DNA of 64,000 bases from assembly GCA_029862165.1 (NCBI GenBank), contig JAOTXU010000008.1:62001-126000 (forward strand), in the 5' to 3' direction. Of this stretch, positions 29,028-36,430 are shown piece by piece. Each line of letters opens with the position of its first letter. Position 1 is the stretch's first letter. The notes beneath the pieces were generated by a model. It was not told the DNA's origin. It ran no database searches and saw nothing but the letters and a program-made list of their open reading frames with translations. Position numbers and translations under genes: made by a program. The stretch is from Gammaproteobacteria bacterium. Its GTDB lineage: Bacteria > Pseudomonadota > Gammaproteobacteria > Steroidobacterales > JABDKV01.

Positions 29028-30490
29028 AGCAGCTTGCCGCATTTATCCTCTTGTGTGCGCTGTGTCTGCCGGCGGCGGGCGAACGAATTGTCGTGGGTAG
29101 CAAGACGTTTACTGAAAGTTATTTGCTAGCCGAAATAATGTCACAACTGCTCGAGGCATCTGGCTACGAGGTTGAACGGAAATATGGTTTTGGCGGCACG
29201 CTGGTGTGCTATCAGGCGCTGGTTAACGGCGAGATCGATGTTTATCCTGAATATACAGGCACCATCAGTGAAACCATTCTGCACCTGGATCCCAATCCGA
29301 GTCCCGCCGAAGTCGACGCCGCACTCTCGGCCATCGGGCTGCAGACCCTTACACCGATTGGCTTTAATAACACTTATGCAATAGCAGCTGGCCCGGAATT
29401 GGCGACCCGTTTGGGATTACAAAAAATTTCTGACCTGGGCGCACATCCGCAACTGCGGTTGGGCTTTAGTCACGAGTTTCGCGACCGTGACGATGGTTGG
29501 CCCGGTCTGGCCGGCGCTTATGGCCTTAACATGCCCACCCGTGGCATCGAGCACGGTTTGGCTTACCGGGCGATAGCAGACGGCAGTATCGATATTACCG
29601 ATGCCTATTCCACCGATGGTGATATCGCGCGTTATCAACTGGTTCTTCTGGACGACGACCGGCAGTTCTTTCCCCGCTATGACGCGCTGGCACTGGCCCG
29701 GCGCGCATTGCCGTCTGTAGCATTAACACAACTGGAGCGCCTGGCCGGGCAGATAGATGACGCCAAAATGCGGCAACTAAACAGCAGCGTCGTTGTGGAA
29801 AAAAAGGACATTGCGGTAGTCGCCCGGACTTTTCTCGCGACCAGCGGCCTGGTGGAAAATCGAACAGGTGCCATTGCTGACAACGCCTGGCGCCGATTGC
29901 TGCGCAATATTGTGCGGCATTTACAACTGACTGTGATTGCTTTGTTGCTTGCCTGTCTGGTCGGTGTGCCGGTTGCAATTCTTATCCACCGCTCCACGCT
30001 TGCCTCCGGTGGCGTGCTCTATGTGGCCGGTTTGCTACAGACTATACCGTCGATTGCCCTTCTTGCTCTGATGATTCCCTTGTTTGGGGTCGGTGTGTTC
30101 CCGGCAATTATTGCCTTATTTCTTTATTCGTTATTGCCGATCCTGCGTAACACCACTACCGCGTTAAAGAGCATCGACCCAGTATTGCGACGTGTCGCAA
30201 CGGGCATGGGTCTGACGACAACCCAGCAAGTGAAACACGTCATTTTCCCGCTGGCCATGCCAAACGTGTTGGCCGGTATACGCACTGCGGCAATTATCAG
30301 TATCGGTACGGCGACGCTGGCGGCATTTATCGGTGCCGGTGGCTTGGGCGAACCGATCGTGACCGGGCTGGCACTAAACGACACCAACCTTATATTACAG
30401 GGCGCTATTCCGGCGGCGCTGCTTGCGCTGGGCACCGAAATATTATTCGAGTTGATCGAGCGGCGGCTGATTCCGGCTCATCTGCGCTAG
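29024..30490 (+). CDS. Fused substrate-binding and permease subunit of a betaine/choline-type ABC importer
   Basis: 488 residues. A signal peptide (about 1-19, LCLPAAGERI) leads into an OpuC/YehZ-like binding domain (residues about 20-275): GSKTFTESYLLAEIMSQLLEA, GFGGTLVCYQALVNGEIDVYPEYTGT, and TDAYSTDGDIARYQL. A permease domain follows (about 300-488) with several helices and the EAA-like GMGLTTTQQVKHVIFPLAMPNV and GAGGLGEPIV. In the well-known OpuF/OpuA-type fusions the permease comes first; here the binding domain comes first. It works with the ATPase encoded upstream. Exact substrate (betaine, choline, or a related quaternary or methylated amine) cannot be read. Confidence 0.88.
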   Translation: MKQLAAFILLCALCLPAAGERIVVGSKTFTESYLLAEIMSQLLEASGYEVERKYGFGGTLVCYQALVNGEIDVYPEYTGTISETILHLDPNPSPAEVDAALSAIGLQTLTPIGFNNTYAIAAGPELATRLGLQKISDLGAHPQLRLGFSHEFRDRDDGWPGLAGAYGLNMPTRGIEHGLAYRAIADGSIDITDAYSTDGDIARYQLVLLDDDRQFFPRYDALALARRALPSVALTQLERLAGQIDDAKMRQLNSSVVVEKKDIAVVARTFLATSGLVENRTGAIADNAWRRLLRNIVRHLQLTVIALLLACLVGVPVAILIHRSTLASGGVLYVAGLLQTIPSIALLALMIPLFGVGVFPAIIALFLYSLLPILRNTTTALKSIDPVLRRVATGMGLTTTQQVKHVIFPLAMPNVLAGIRTAAIISIGTATLAAFIGAGGLGEPIVTGLALNDTNLILQGAIPAALLALGTEILFELIERRLIPAHLR

Positions 30491-30537
30491 TACCTCTGGC
30501 TGATATTACCGCTGGAATGAACAACGTCAGCGATACG

Positions 30538-30999
30538 CTATTCGATGCGGTTTTCGATGTCGGCCAGCAAAACCATCAGCTCGCGCAGACGTGCTTTGCC
30601 GACACGTTTCTCGATGCCCGCATAGATTGCCTCAGATTCTGGGGCAACTGAGGAAAACTTTGCGCGTCCGGAGGGCGTTAAAGAAATCAGGGAGCGCCGC
30701 TGGTCGCCTGCCACTGTTTCACGACTGATTAACCCATCGGTTTCCAAACGCTTGAGTATTCGCGTCAGACTCGGGGCAAGCAATACTGAGCGGCTCGCCA
30801 GCTCGCTCGTCTCGATACGTTCTTGCTCGGCAAGCACGCGGATGACTCGCCATTGCTGTTCGGTCAAACCGTGTTCCCGCAAAGAGGGCCGGAATTGATT
30901 CATGGCTGCTTCTCTGACTTTGAGCAGTGCCATCGGCAACGAGCGACTGATTCTGCGCATCGGTAGCGTGTTTTCGGATTTGTTGCGGTGCTTTGCCAT
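30538..30999 (-). CDS. hpaR: MarR-family regulator of aromatic degradation (HpaR-like)
   Basis: A 153-residue winged-helix MarR protein. The start RRISRSLPMALLKVREAAMNQFRP then LREHGLTEQQWRVIRVL matches the HpaR (homoprotocatechuate operon repressor) pattern; LASRSVLLAPSLTRILKRLETDGLISRE is the DNA-reading helix-turn-helix. HpaR in enterobacteria is a repressor released by aromatic ligands. Start is ATG 30999; ATG 30960 (MRRIS) is an alternative. It lies at the end of the aromatic cluster, separated from the FAH gene by a GC-rich tandem repeat. The perfect palindrome at 33112 is the obvious candidate for its operator (inference). Confidence 0.87.
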   Translation of the reverse strand: MAKHRNKSENTLPMRRISRSLPMALLKVREAAMNQFRPSLREHGLTEQQWRVIRVLAEQERIETSELASRSVLLAPSLTRILKRLETDGLISRETVAGDQRRSLISLTPSGRAKFSSVAPESEAIYAGIEKRVGKARLRELMVLLADIENRIE

Positions 31000-31010
31000 T
31001 ACGCCGGGTC

Positions 31011-31053
31011 AGCCCCTCCCCCTAACCCCCTCCCCGAAGGGGAGGGGGAATAA
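31011..31053. repeat. GC-rich palindromic repeat (copy 1)
   Basis: A run of CCCTCCCCCTAACCCCCTCC followed by CCGAAGGGGAGGGGGAATAA forms a strong hairpin about GAA. The same element, in variant form, is present twice in the 36-kb repeat region (36503-36544 and 36682-36723). It lies just upstream of hpaR in that gene's reading direction. Confidence 0.7.
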
Positions 31054-31062
31054 GATTTTGCC

Positions 31063-31320
31063 CGCCCCGATTGAGGAATTCGCCCGCCCCGATTGAGGAG
31101 TTGGGGAATAGGAATTCGCCCGCCCGATTGAGGAGTTGGGGAATAGGAATTCGCCCGCCCGATTGAGGAGTTGGGGAATAGGAATTGGCCCGCCCCTATT
31201 GAGGAATTCGCGCGCCCGATTGAGGAGTTGGGGAATAGGAATTCGCGCGCCCGATTGAGGAGTTGGGGAATAGGAATTCGCCCGCCCGATTGGGGAGACA
31301 GGGAATAGGAATTCGCTCCC
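31063..31320. repeat. 35-bp tandem repeat (minisatellite) between hpaR and the FAH gene
   Basis: Units of 35 bp start at 31111, 31146, 31203, 31238 and 31273. Each starts GGAATTCGCCCGCCCGATTG and ends AGGAGTTGGGGAATA. A 36-bp unit lies at 31075 and a broken unit of 22 bp at 31181-31202. A degenerate partial unit closes it near 31320. Small changes (CGCGCGC for CGCCCGC, GGGAGACAG for GAGGAGTTG) separate the copies. Because 35 is not a multiple of 3, open frames through it are accidental. It fills the 331-bp gap and may insulate hpaR from the upstream operon or serve as a variable spacer (inference). Confidence 0.9.
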
Positions 31321-31330
31321 ACGTGAAATT

Positions 31331-32194
31331 TCAGGGCGTGTGTTCTGCTTCAACTTGATTACGCAAAATGCCGATGCCGGGCACTTCAACCTCAACGACA
31401 TCACCGGGACGCAGGTATTTTGGCGGATCAAAGCGCGCGCCGGCGCCATTTGGCGTTCCTGTGGCAATAATGTCGCCGGGTTTGAGCCGATAAAATGTGG
31501 ATAAATAACTGATCAGATAACGCAATGGGAACAGCATACTGTCTGTCGTGTCGTTCTGACGCTCCTCGCCATTAACACGCGTGATCACCTGCAACTCGCC
31601 CATGGGGTCGAGTTCGTCCGGCGTGACGAGCCACGGTCCCAGAGCGCCGCTGTGCTCGAAATTCTTGCCCTGTGTCACATTGAATTTTGCGTGACGCAGA
31701 AAATCGCGCAGCGAACCCTCGTTCATGATTGTCAGACCGGCCACGTACTCTTGCGCCTTTGCCTCGGGAATACGGCGACCCTCCTTGCCAATCACAATGA
31801 CGATCTCGCCTTCGTAATCGAGTTGATCCGATTCGGGCGGATCGATAATCGGCTGCTCGTGTCCCACCAGCGACTCGCGTGTACGCATAAATACGCTGGG
31901 ATATTGCGGTGGTTTGGAGCCGTCTTTATATTCTTCGTTGCGATTAGCGTAGTTCACACCGATGCAGATTACTTTTTCGGGGTTCGGAATTGTCGGCAGA
32001 TAGTCGATGTCGGCCAGACTAAAGTCCGGAGATGTTCTGCTGGCCAGTTGAGCCAGATCCCCCAGAGCGCCAGCACGTATGGCCGCGCGCAGGTCGGCAA
32101 AGTCGGGGCAATGCGTGCCCAGATCGACCACGCCACCTTCAACCAAAGCGCCGAATCTTGCCGCGCCGCCGTGTCGAAAACTTAAAAACTTCAT
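31331..32194 (-). CDS. Fumarylacetoacetate hydrolase-family enzyme (HpaG-like)
   Basis: A 287-residue FAH-superfamily protein. The start MKFLSFRHGG and the core NPEKVICIGVNYANRNEEY, DYEGEIVIVIGKEGRRI (metal-binding Glu pair), and GDIIATGTPNGAGARFDP are typical. In the homoprotocatechuate pathway the family supplies the decarboxylase/isomerase HpaG (often two fused domains) and, in a related branch, the hydratase HpaH; here only one single-domain copy is present. Its ATG overlaps the TGA of the aldolase-like gene (ATGA), so they form a two-gene operon on the minus strand. Position in the pathway is inferred from the neighbours. Confidence 0.82.
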   Translation of the reverse strand: MKFLSFRHGGAARFGALVEGGVVDLGTHCPDFADLRAAIRAGALGDLAQLASRTSPDFSLADIDYLPTIPNPEKVICIGVNYANRNEEYKDGSKPPQYPSVFMRTRESLVGHEQPIIDPPESDQLDYEGEIVIVIGKEGRRIPEAKAQEYVAGLTIMNEGSLRDFLRHAKFNVTQGKNFEHSGALGPWLVTPDELDPMGELQVITRVNGEERQNDTTDSMLFPLRYLISYLSTFYRLKPGDIIATGTPNGAGARFDPPKYLRPGDVVEVEVPGIGILRNQVEAEHTP

Positions 32195-33084
32195 AACAAA
32201 CCTGCTCTTTCGAGCACCCCGTCTAGTCTCTTTTCCAATTCAGGCGTGGCCGGCATCATAGGTAATCGATGCTCATTGGCCGGAATGATGCCGAGTTTCT
32301 TCATCATGTATTTCATCGGGATCGGATTGGTGTCATAGAACACTGCCTGATTCACCTCAAGCAGTCGGTCGTGTAACGCCCGGCCACCCGCCAGGTCACC
32401 CTTCCAAACGGCCTCCGCCATTTCTACGAGTACTTCCGGCCGCAGATTTCCGACCGCATTCATCAGTCCGCAAGCGCCGATACTCATCATCGGGAACGAC
32501 AGCTCTTCGAGTCCGACAAAAATACGAAAATCTCCGCCCAATGCATCCAGACATTCGGTGACAAACCCGAGATCGTTGACAGCGTGCTTCATGCCGACGA
32601 ATGTTGGTGACTTCTCACGCAGCGTCCTCATCGTGTCTAACGTGACGCTAACGGCGGTGCGACCGGGAATATGATAAATCATCCACGGCGTGTCGTGTGT
32701 AGCGGCAAGTTTCAGGTAGTACTGAATCAAACCGCGTTGTGGCGGACGGATGTAGTAAGGCGTGACTATGAGCAACGCATCGACACCGGCGTTCACGGCG
32801 TGCTTCGTCAGGTAGTCAGATTCGGCCAATGACTGAGACCCGGTCGCGGCGACGATGGGAACCTTTCCCTTCGCGGCTTCGATCGCTGTATCCACCAAAC
32901 GATTGCGCTCCTCAACTGTCAGGGTCGATGGCTCAGAAGTCGTGCCATTGACGAGGATGCCGTGAGTCCCCCGGCTGATCTGAAATTCCACCAGGCCTGC
33001 ATAGGCCTGGTAGTCCACCTCACCATCACTAAAAGGGGTGATGAGAGGCGGGATAGAACCCTTGATATTGCTGACATCCTGCAT
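32191..33084 (-). CDS. Dihydrodipicolinate synthase/N-acetylneuraminate lyase-family aldolase
   Basis: 297 residues from ATG 33084, preferred because GGAG lies 5 bases upstream; an ATG at 33099 overlaps that ribosome site. It is a class I (Schiff-base) aldolase of the DapA superfamily: GTTSE at about residues 47-51, Y137 in MIYHIPGRT, and the Schiff-base lysine K166 in FVGMKHAVND. DapA itself condenses pyruvate with aspartate semialdehyde; family members also perform retro-aldol cleavage of 2-keto-acids. Its place in an aromatic meta-cleavage operon, where a class II aldolase HpaI is expected, suggests it releases pyruvate from the ring-derived hydroxy-keto acid (inference). Confidence 0.82.
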   Translation of the reverse strand: MQDVSNIKGSIPPLITPFSDGEVDYQAYAGLVEFQISRGTHGILVNGTTSEPSTLTVEERNRLVDTAIEAAKGKVPIVAATGSQSLAESDYLTKHAVNAGVDALLIVTPYYIRPPQRGLIQYYLKLAATHDTPWMIYHIPGRTAVSVTLDTMRTLREKSPTFVGMKHAVNDLGFVTECLDALGGDFRIFVGLEELSFPMMSIGACGLMNAVGNLRPEVLVEMAEAVWKGDLAGGRALHDRLLEVNQAVFYDTNPIPMKYMMKKLGIIPANEHRLPMMPATPELEKRLDGVLERAGLL

Positions 33085-33111
33085 AGCGGCTCCATTCATA
33101 GCTTGACGGCT

Positions 33112-33135
33112 ATATACTTAACATGTTAAGTATAT
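33112..33135. promoter_or_regulatory. Perfect 24-bp palindrome within two facing promoters (probable HpaR operator)
   Basis: The half-site is ATATACTTAACA and its exact inverse follows. On the plus strand a TTGACG at 33103-33108 is 18 bases before TAAGTA (33127-33132). On the minus strand a TTGACC (33143-33138) is 17 bases before the mirror TAAGTA (33120-33115), both preceded by TGT. The palindrome thus covers the spacer and -10 region of both promoters, and each predicted leader is about 24 bases. A bound dimer would block both operons. The regulator is most likely the MarR protein at 30538 (inference). Confidence 0.75.
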
Positions 33136-33162
33136 CAGGTCAACCACTGCTGGATAATCGCA

Positions 33163-33564
33163 ATGCCCCACCAGATCATTGAGTACTCGGCCAACCTGGA
33201 CGATCGCCTCGACGTGCAGGATTTAGTCGATACGATGCACCATACCGCGGCAACCTGCGGCGTTTTCCCGCTGGCCGGGATTCGCACCCGGGCAGTACGG
33301 CGGGCGTATTACCATATCGCAGATGGTCACCCGGACAACACGTTTGTGAACGTCTATATGCGCATTGCACCGCGTCCGGAAGAGCTGCGCAAAAAGGCAG
33401 GGGATATTCTGTTTGATGCGCTTTGTGCTTACCTGAAACCACTGCAGGACAAAATGCCATTGGCAATCTCGTTTGAGATTCAGCAGTTGAACCCCGATCG
33501 GCGCCGCAAAAACAATCTGCGTGAATATATGAAGGAGCGCGGCAGTTACGTGCAGGAGCAATGA
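33163..33564 (+). CDS. hpaF: 5-carboxymethyl-2-hydroxymuconate delta-isomerase
   Basis: 133 residues of the CHMI/HpaF type in the tautomerase superfamily. It starts MPHQIIEYSANLDD, so the catalytic N-terminal proline is Pro2 after removal of Met. IADGHPDNTFVNVYMRIAPR and ISFEIQQLNPDRRRKNN fit the family. It shifts the double bond of 5-carboxymethyl-2-hydroxymuconate in the cytoplasm. It is the first gene of the plus-strand operon directly behind the palindromic promoter, with 1 base between its stop and the hpaE start. The start is ATG 33163, after a weak GGATAA site. Confidence 0.88.
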   Translation: MPHQIIEYSANLDDRLDVQDLVDTMHHTAATCGVFPLAGIRTRAVRRAYYHIADGHPDNTFVNVYMRIAPRPEELRKKAGDILFDALCAYLKPLQDKMPLAISFEIQQLNPDRRRKNNLREYMKERGSYVQEQ

Positions 33565-33565
33565 G

Positions 33566-35092
33566 ATGAGCACCGACTTCGAAAAAAACATCGCCGACGC
33601 CGAGGCGTTGCTGAACCCCTTTCGAAAAAACACGCTCGGTCACTTTGTCGACGGAAAATCGACTATCGGCAGCTCGGGCAAGACTTTCGAAAATGTTTCG
33701 CCTGTGAATAATGAATCAATCGGGCAAGTCGCTGCCGGCGATGCTCAGGAAGTTGACGCCGCGTGCAAGTCCGCTGCGGCCGCGTTTCCGGCATGGAAAG
33801 CGATGAAAGGCGGCGAGCGGCGCAAGCTGCTTAACAACGTCGCCGATGCTATTGAAGCCCGTTCACGGGATATTTCACTGGTCGAAAGCCTGGACACCGG
33901 TCAGCCGATCCGTTTCATGGGCAAGGCGGCAATCCGTGGTGCAGCAAACTTCCGCTTCTTTGCCGATCGTGCCCCGGACGCGCGCAATGGCCAGGCGCTA
34001 CCACAGGATGAACACATCAACTACACGACGCGCCAACCGATCGGGCCGGTTGGTGTGATCACGCCCTGGAATACACCGTTCATGTTGTCAACGTGGAAGA
34101 TTGCCCCGGCGCTTGCCGCTGGCTGCACCGTCGTACACAAGCCGGCGGAGTTCAGCCCGTTGTCCGCAACAATGCTGGCCGAGATTTGCAGTGAGGCGGG
34201 TTTGCCCGACGGTGTGCTTAACCTGGTCAATGGGAAGGGCGAGAGCGCTGGCAAATCCCTTACCGAGCACCCGGATATCAAAGCAATCGCTTTTGTCGGT
34301 GAATCGCGGACGGGCACGATGATTCAGGTACAAGGCGCGCCTACGCTGAAGCGTGTGCACTTCGAACTCGGTGGTAAGAACCCGGTAATCGTCTTTGATG
34401 ACGCCGATCTGGACCGGGCGTTGGATGCCGCGATTTTTATGATCTATAGCCTCAATGGCGAGCGCTGCACCTCCTCCAGCCGCTTACTGGTGCAATCGAC
34501 GATCTACGATGAATTCGTTGCCCGGGTCGTGGAACGTGTGAATAATTTACGCGTCGGCCATCCGCTGGACCCGGCTACCGAAGTCGGACCGATGATTCAC
34601 AAGAGTCATTTCGACAAGGTCTGTGGATATTTCGACATAGCCAAAACCGACGGTGCAACCATCGCCGCAGGGGGTCGGGAATCCGATGTCGGCGGCGGAG
34701 CGGGAAACTATCTGCAGCCAACGCTGTTCACACAGGCGCGCAACGACATGCGCATCGCTCAGGAAGAAATCTTCGGTCCTGTGCTGACCGCCATTCCGTT
34801 CGCTGATGAGGCCGACGCAATCGAGATTGCCAACGACATCGAGTATGGGTTGGCCGGCTATCTCTGGACCAACGACATCGGCCGGGGTCACCGTATTGCC
34901 CAGGCACTCGACGCCGGTATGATTTGGGTGAACTCCGAGAACAACCGTCATCTGCCAGCACCATTTGGTGGCATGAAAGCCAGCGGTATCGGTCGTGATG
35001 GTGGTGACTACAGTTTCGATTTTTATATGGAAACAAAAAATATTTGTGTCGCACTGGGCACGCATCGGGTGCCACAGCTCGGCAAGGGCTAA
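33566..35092 (+). CDS. hpaE: 5-carboxymethyl-2-hydroxymuconate semialdehyde dehydrogenase
   Basis: A 508-residue NAD(P)-dependent aldehyde dehydrogenase of the HpaE/CHMS type. The catalytic cysteine is C301 in NGERCTSSSRLL, the general base E267 in FELGGKNP, and the cofactor-binding lysine lies in TVVHKPAEFSPLS. Its C-terminus is ASGIGRDGGDYSFDFYMETKNI. It oxidises the ring-cleavage semialdehyde to the dicarboxylate. Its position between the isomerase and the dioxygenase genes supports the assignment over general aldehyde dehydrogenases. Start ATG 33566; the LigA-like gene follows 11 bases after its stop. Confidence 0.88.
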   Translation: MSTDFEKNIADAEALLNPFRKNTLGHFVDGKSTIGSSGKTFENVSPVNNESIGQVAAGDAQEVDAACKSAAAAFPAWKAMKGGERRKLLNNVADAIEARSRDISLVESLDTGQPIRFMGKAAIRGAANFRFFADRAPDARNGQALPQDEHINYTTRQPIGPVGVITPWNTPFMLSTWKIAPALAAGCTVVHKPAEFSPLSATMLAEICSEAGLPDGVLNLVNGKGESAGKSLTEHPDIKAIAFVGESRTGTMIQVQGAPTLKRVHFELGGKNPVIVFDDADLDRALDAAIFMIYSLNGERCTSSSRLLVQSTIYDEFVARVVERVNNLRVGHPLDPATEVGPMIHKSHFDKVCGYFDIAKTDGATIAAGGRESDVGGGAGNYLQPTLFTQARNDMRIAQEEIFGPVLTAIPFADEADAIEIANDIEYGLAGYLWTNDIGRGHRIAQALDAGMIWVNSENNRHLPAPFGGMKASGIGRDGGDYSFDFYMETKNICVALGTHRVPQLGKG

Positions 35093-35103
35093 AGAGCATT
35101 GTT

Positions 35104-35406
35104 ATGAGCCTCTACTATGTACAGAAGCTGCTCTATCAGTTGAATCGCGATTCTTATGTGCGCAAACGCTTTGACGATGATTTTGATTTGCTGCTGGCCG
35201 AGTACGAGTTGACGCCGGAAGAAACCGAGGCAATCCGCAAACCCGACATCGGGCTACTGTATGTGCTCGGGGTCAACGGCCAGATACTGATGCACTACGC
35301 AGCAATGCGTGACTACGAGTGGGACGAATACCTGGCGGCTATGCGCAAGGGACTCAAAGATCACGGACCCGTGCGCGCCGGACTTTACGCCACGGTGTGG
35401 GAGTAG
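35104..35406 (+). CDS. LigA-type small subunit of an extradiol ring-cleavage dioxygenase
   Basis: 100 residues from ATG 35104; the longer in-frame extension overlaps hpaE and is rejected. It is all-helical with SLYYVQKLLYQLNRD near the start and a DIGLLYVLGVNGQILMHYAA segment, the pattern of LigA-like alpha subunits of protocatechuate 4,5-dioxygenase. The LigA subunit lids the active site of the LigB partner and contributes to substrate fit. The LigB gene starts 4 bases after its stop, so the two are made together. E. coli-type HpaD enzymes lack such a separate subunit. Confidence 0.83.
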   Translation: MSLYYVQKLLYQLNRDSYVRKRFDDDFDLLLAEYELTPEETEAIRKPDIGLLYVLGVNGQILMHYAAMRDYEWDEYLAAMRKGLKDHGPVRAGLYATVWE

Positions 35407-35410
35407 TGAG

Positions 35411-36232
35411 ATGAGTTTGGTCTACGCAGGCGCGTGCAGCCACGCCCCCGGCATTACCGGCCGCGCCGAACGTGCTGATCCGGAACTACGCGAGAGTTTC
35501 TACAAAAACTTCCGCAGGCTCGGTCAGGAAATTCATGACGCCAAACCTGACGCGCTCGTAATCATCGGTGCCGAACATTTTGCCAATTTTTTTATGGACA
35601 ACATGCCGGCTATCTGCGTCGGCATGGCCGACCACTACGAAAGCCCGATTGAAGACGAACAATGGCTGGGTATTCAACGTACGCGAGTCCCCGGTAATGC
35701 GGAACTATCCAGACGACTGATCGAACGCATCCTGCAATCGTCCGATGTCGCTTATGCCGAAGAGTGGAAATTCGATCATGGCGTCGCCGTACCACTCAAT
35801 TTTCTCACCCCCGACTACGATATCCCGATCATCCCGGTGAATATCAATTGTCAGGGTCCGCCACTGATTCCCTTACACCGGGCTTACGCATTCGGACAAG
35901 CTCTGCGCACGGCTATCGATGGCATACCAGAACGCATCGCCGTGGTTTGCACGGGTGGCATCTCACATTGGCCGGCAACACCGGATTCGGGCAAAATCAA
36001 TGAAGCCTGGGACCGGGAGTTTCTTGACCGGTTTATCAACAACCGCCGCGATGAAATATTGTCTTACACAGACGAAGAAACCTATCGTGACGCCGGTCAG
36101 GGCGGATTTGAGATTCGTACCTTTATCGCTTTAGCGGGTCTTTGCGGGGGTGCAACCGGGGAACTGTATTTTTACGCGCCGATTCCGATCTTTGCTGTCG
36201 GTTGTACGGTCGCAAGGATGAATCTGTCGTAG
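35411..36232 (+). CDS. LigB-family catalytic subunit of an extradiol dioxygenase (homoprotocatechuate-type)
   Basis: 273 residues from ATG 35411. It is a class III (LigB superfamily) extradiol dioxygenase. The Fe(II) ligands are H11 (ACSHAPG), H56 (GAEHFANFF) and E234 (GGFEIRT), and the active-site histidines are H123 (FDHGVAVP) and H186 (GISHWP). It opens the catechol ring next to the hydroxyls. Because hpaE and hpaF lie upstream in the same unit, homoprotocatechuate (3,4-dihydroxyphenylacetate) is the likely substrate; protocatechuate or gallate-type substrates are alternatives. It is the last gene of the operon. Confidence 0.85.
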   Translation: MSLVYAGACSHAPGITGRAERADPELRESFYKNFRRLGQEIHDAKPDALVIIGAEHFANFFMDNMPAICVGMADHYESPIEDEQWLGIQRTRVPGNAELSRRLIERILQSSDVAYAEEWKFDHGVAVPLNFLTPDYDIPIIPVNINCQGPPLIPLHRAYAFGQALRTAIDGIPERIAVVCTGGISHWPATPDSGKINEAWDREFLDRFINNRRDEILSYTDEETYRDAGQGGFEIRTFIALAGLCGGATGELYFYAPIPIFAVGCTVARMNLS

Positions 36233-36304
36233 ATCCCGCGTGATTCGCCCCCCTGTAGAGCCGGGCGGATAGGTAACACTTTTGACCGGGCACATAGGTA
36301 ACAC

Positions 36305-36430
36305 CTATTGAGGCTTAATTATGCGGCCCAGATGGCCATCAAGCACGCCAAGACTCAGTTTAGCGAAGTAAATCTGCCAGCGGTCGTCATCAATCAGCTT
36401 CAGACCTACCGGCTCCCTGGCCAGGGCCTC
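36305..36430 (-). pseudogene. 3' end of an IS481-like transposase (remnant)
   Basis: Forty-one codons and a TAG on the minus strand read EALAREPVGLKLIDDDRWQI, then YFAKLSLGVLDGHLGRIIK. This is the usual C-terminus of integrase-core transposases of the IS481/IS3-like group, with the VGLxxxDDxxWxxYFxxLxLG pattern. Beyond it lies an IS-end-like sequence with two copies of ATAGGTAACAC (36269-36279 and 36294-36304, 25 bases apart). The rest of the transposase is absent; the fragment stops exactly where the 125-bp duplication starts. Confidence 0.7.

Noticed and set aside
31063-31320. Possible CRISPR array
   Set aside because: The 35-bp units are directly adjacent with no unique spacers, and no cas gene is in the window.
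30999-31467. Open frames through the 35-bp repeats encoding repetitive peptides
   Set aside because: The unit is not a multiple of three, all frames give low-complexity peptides, and no ribosome site or family match is visible.
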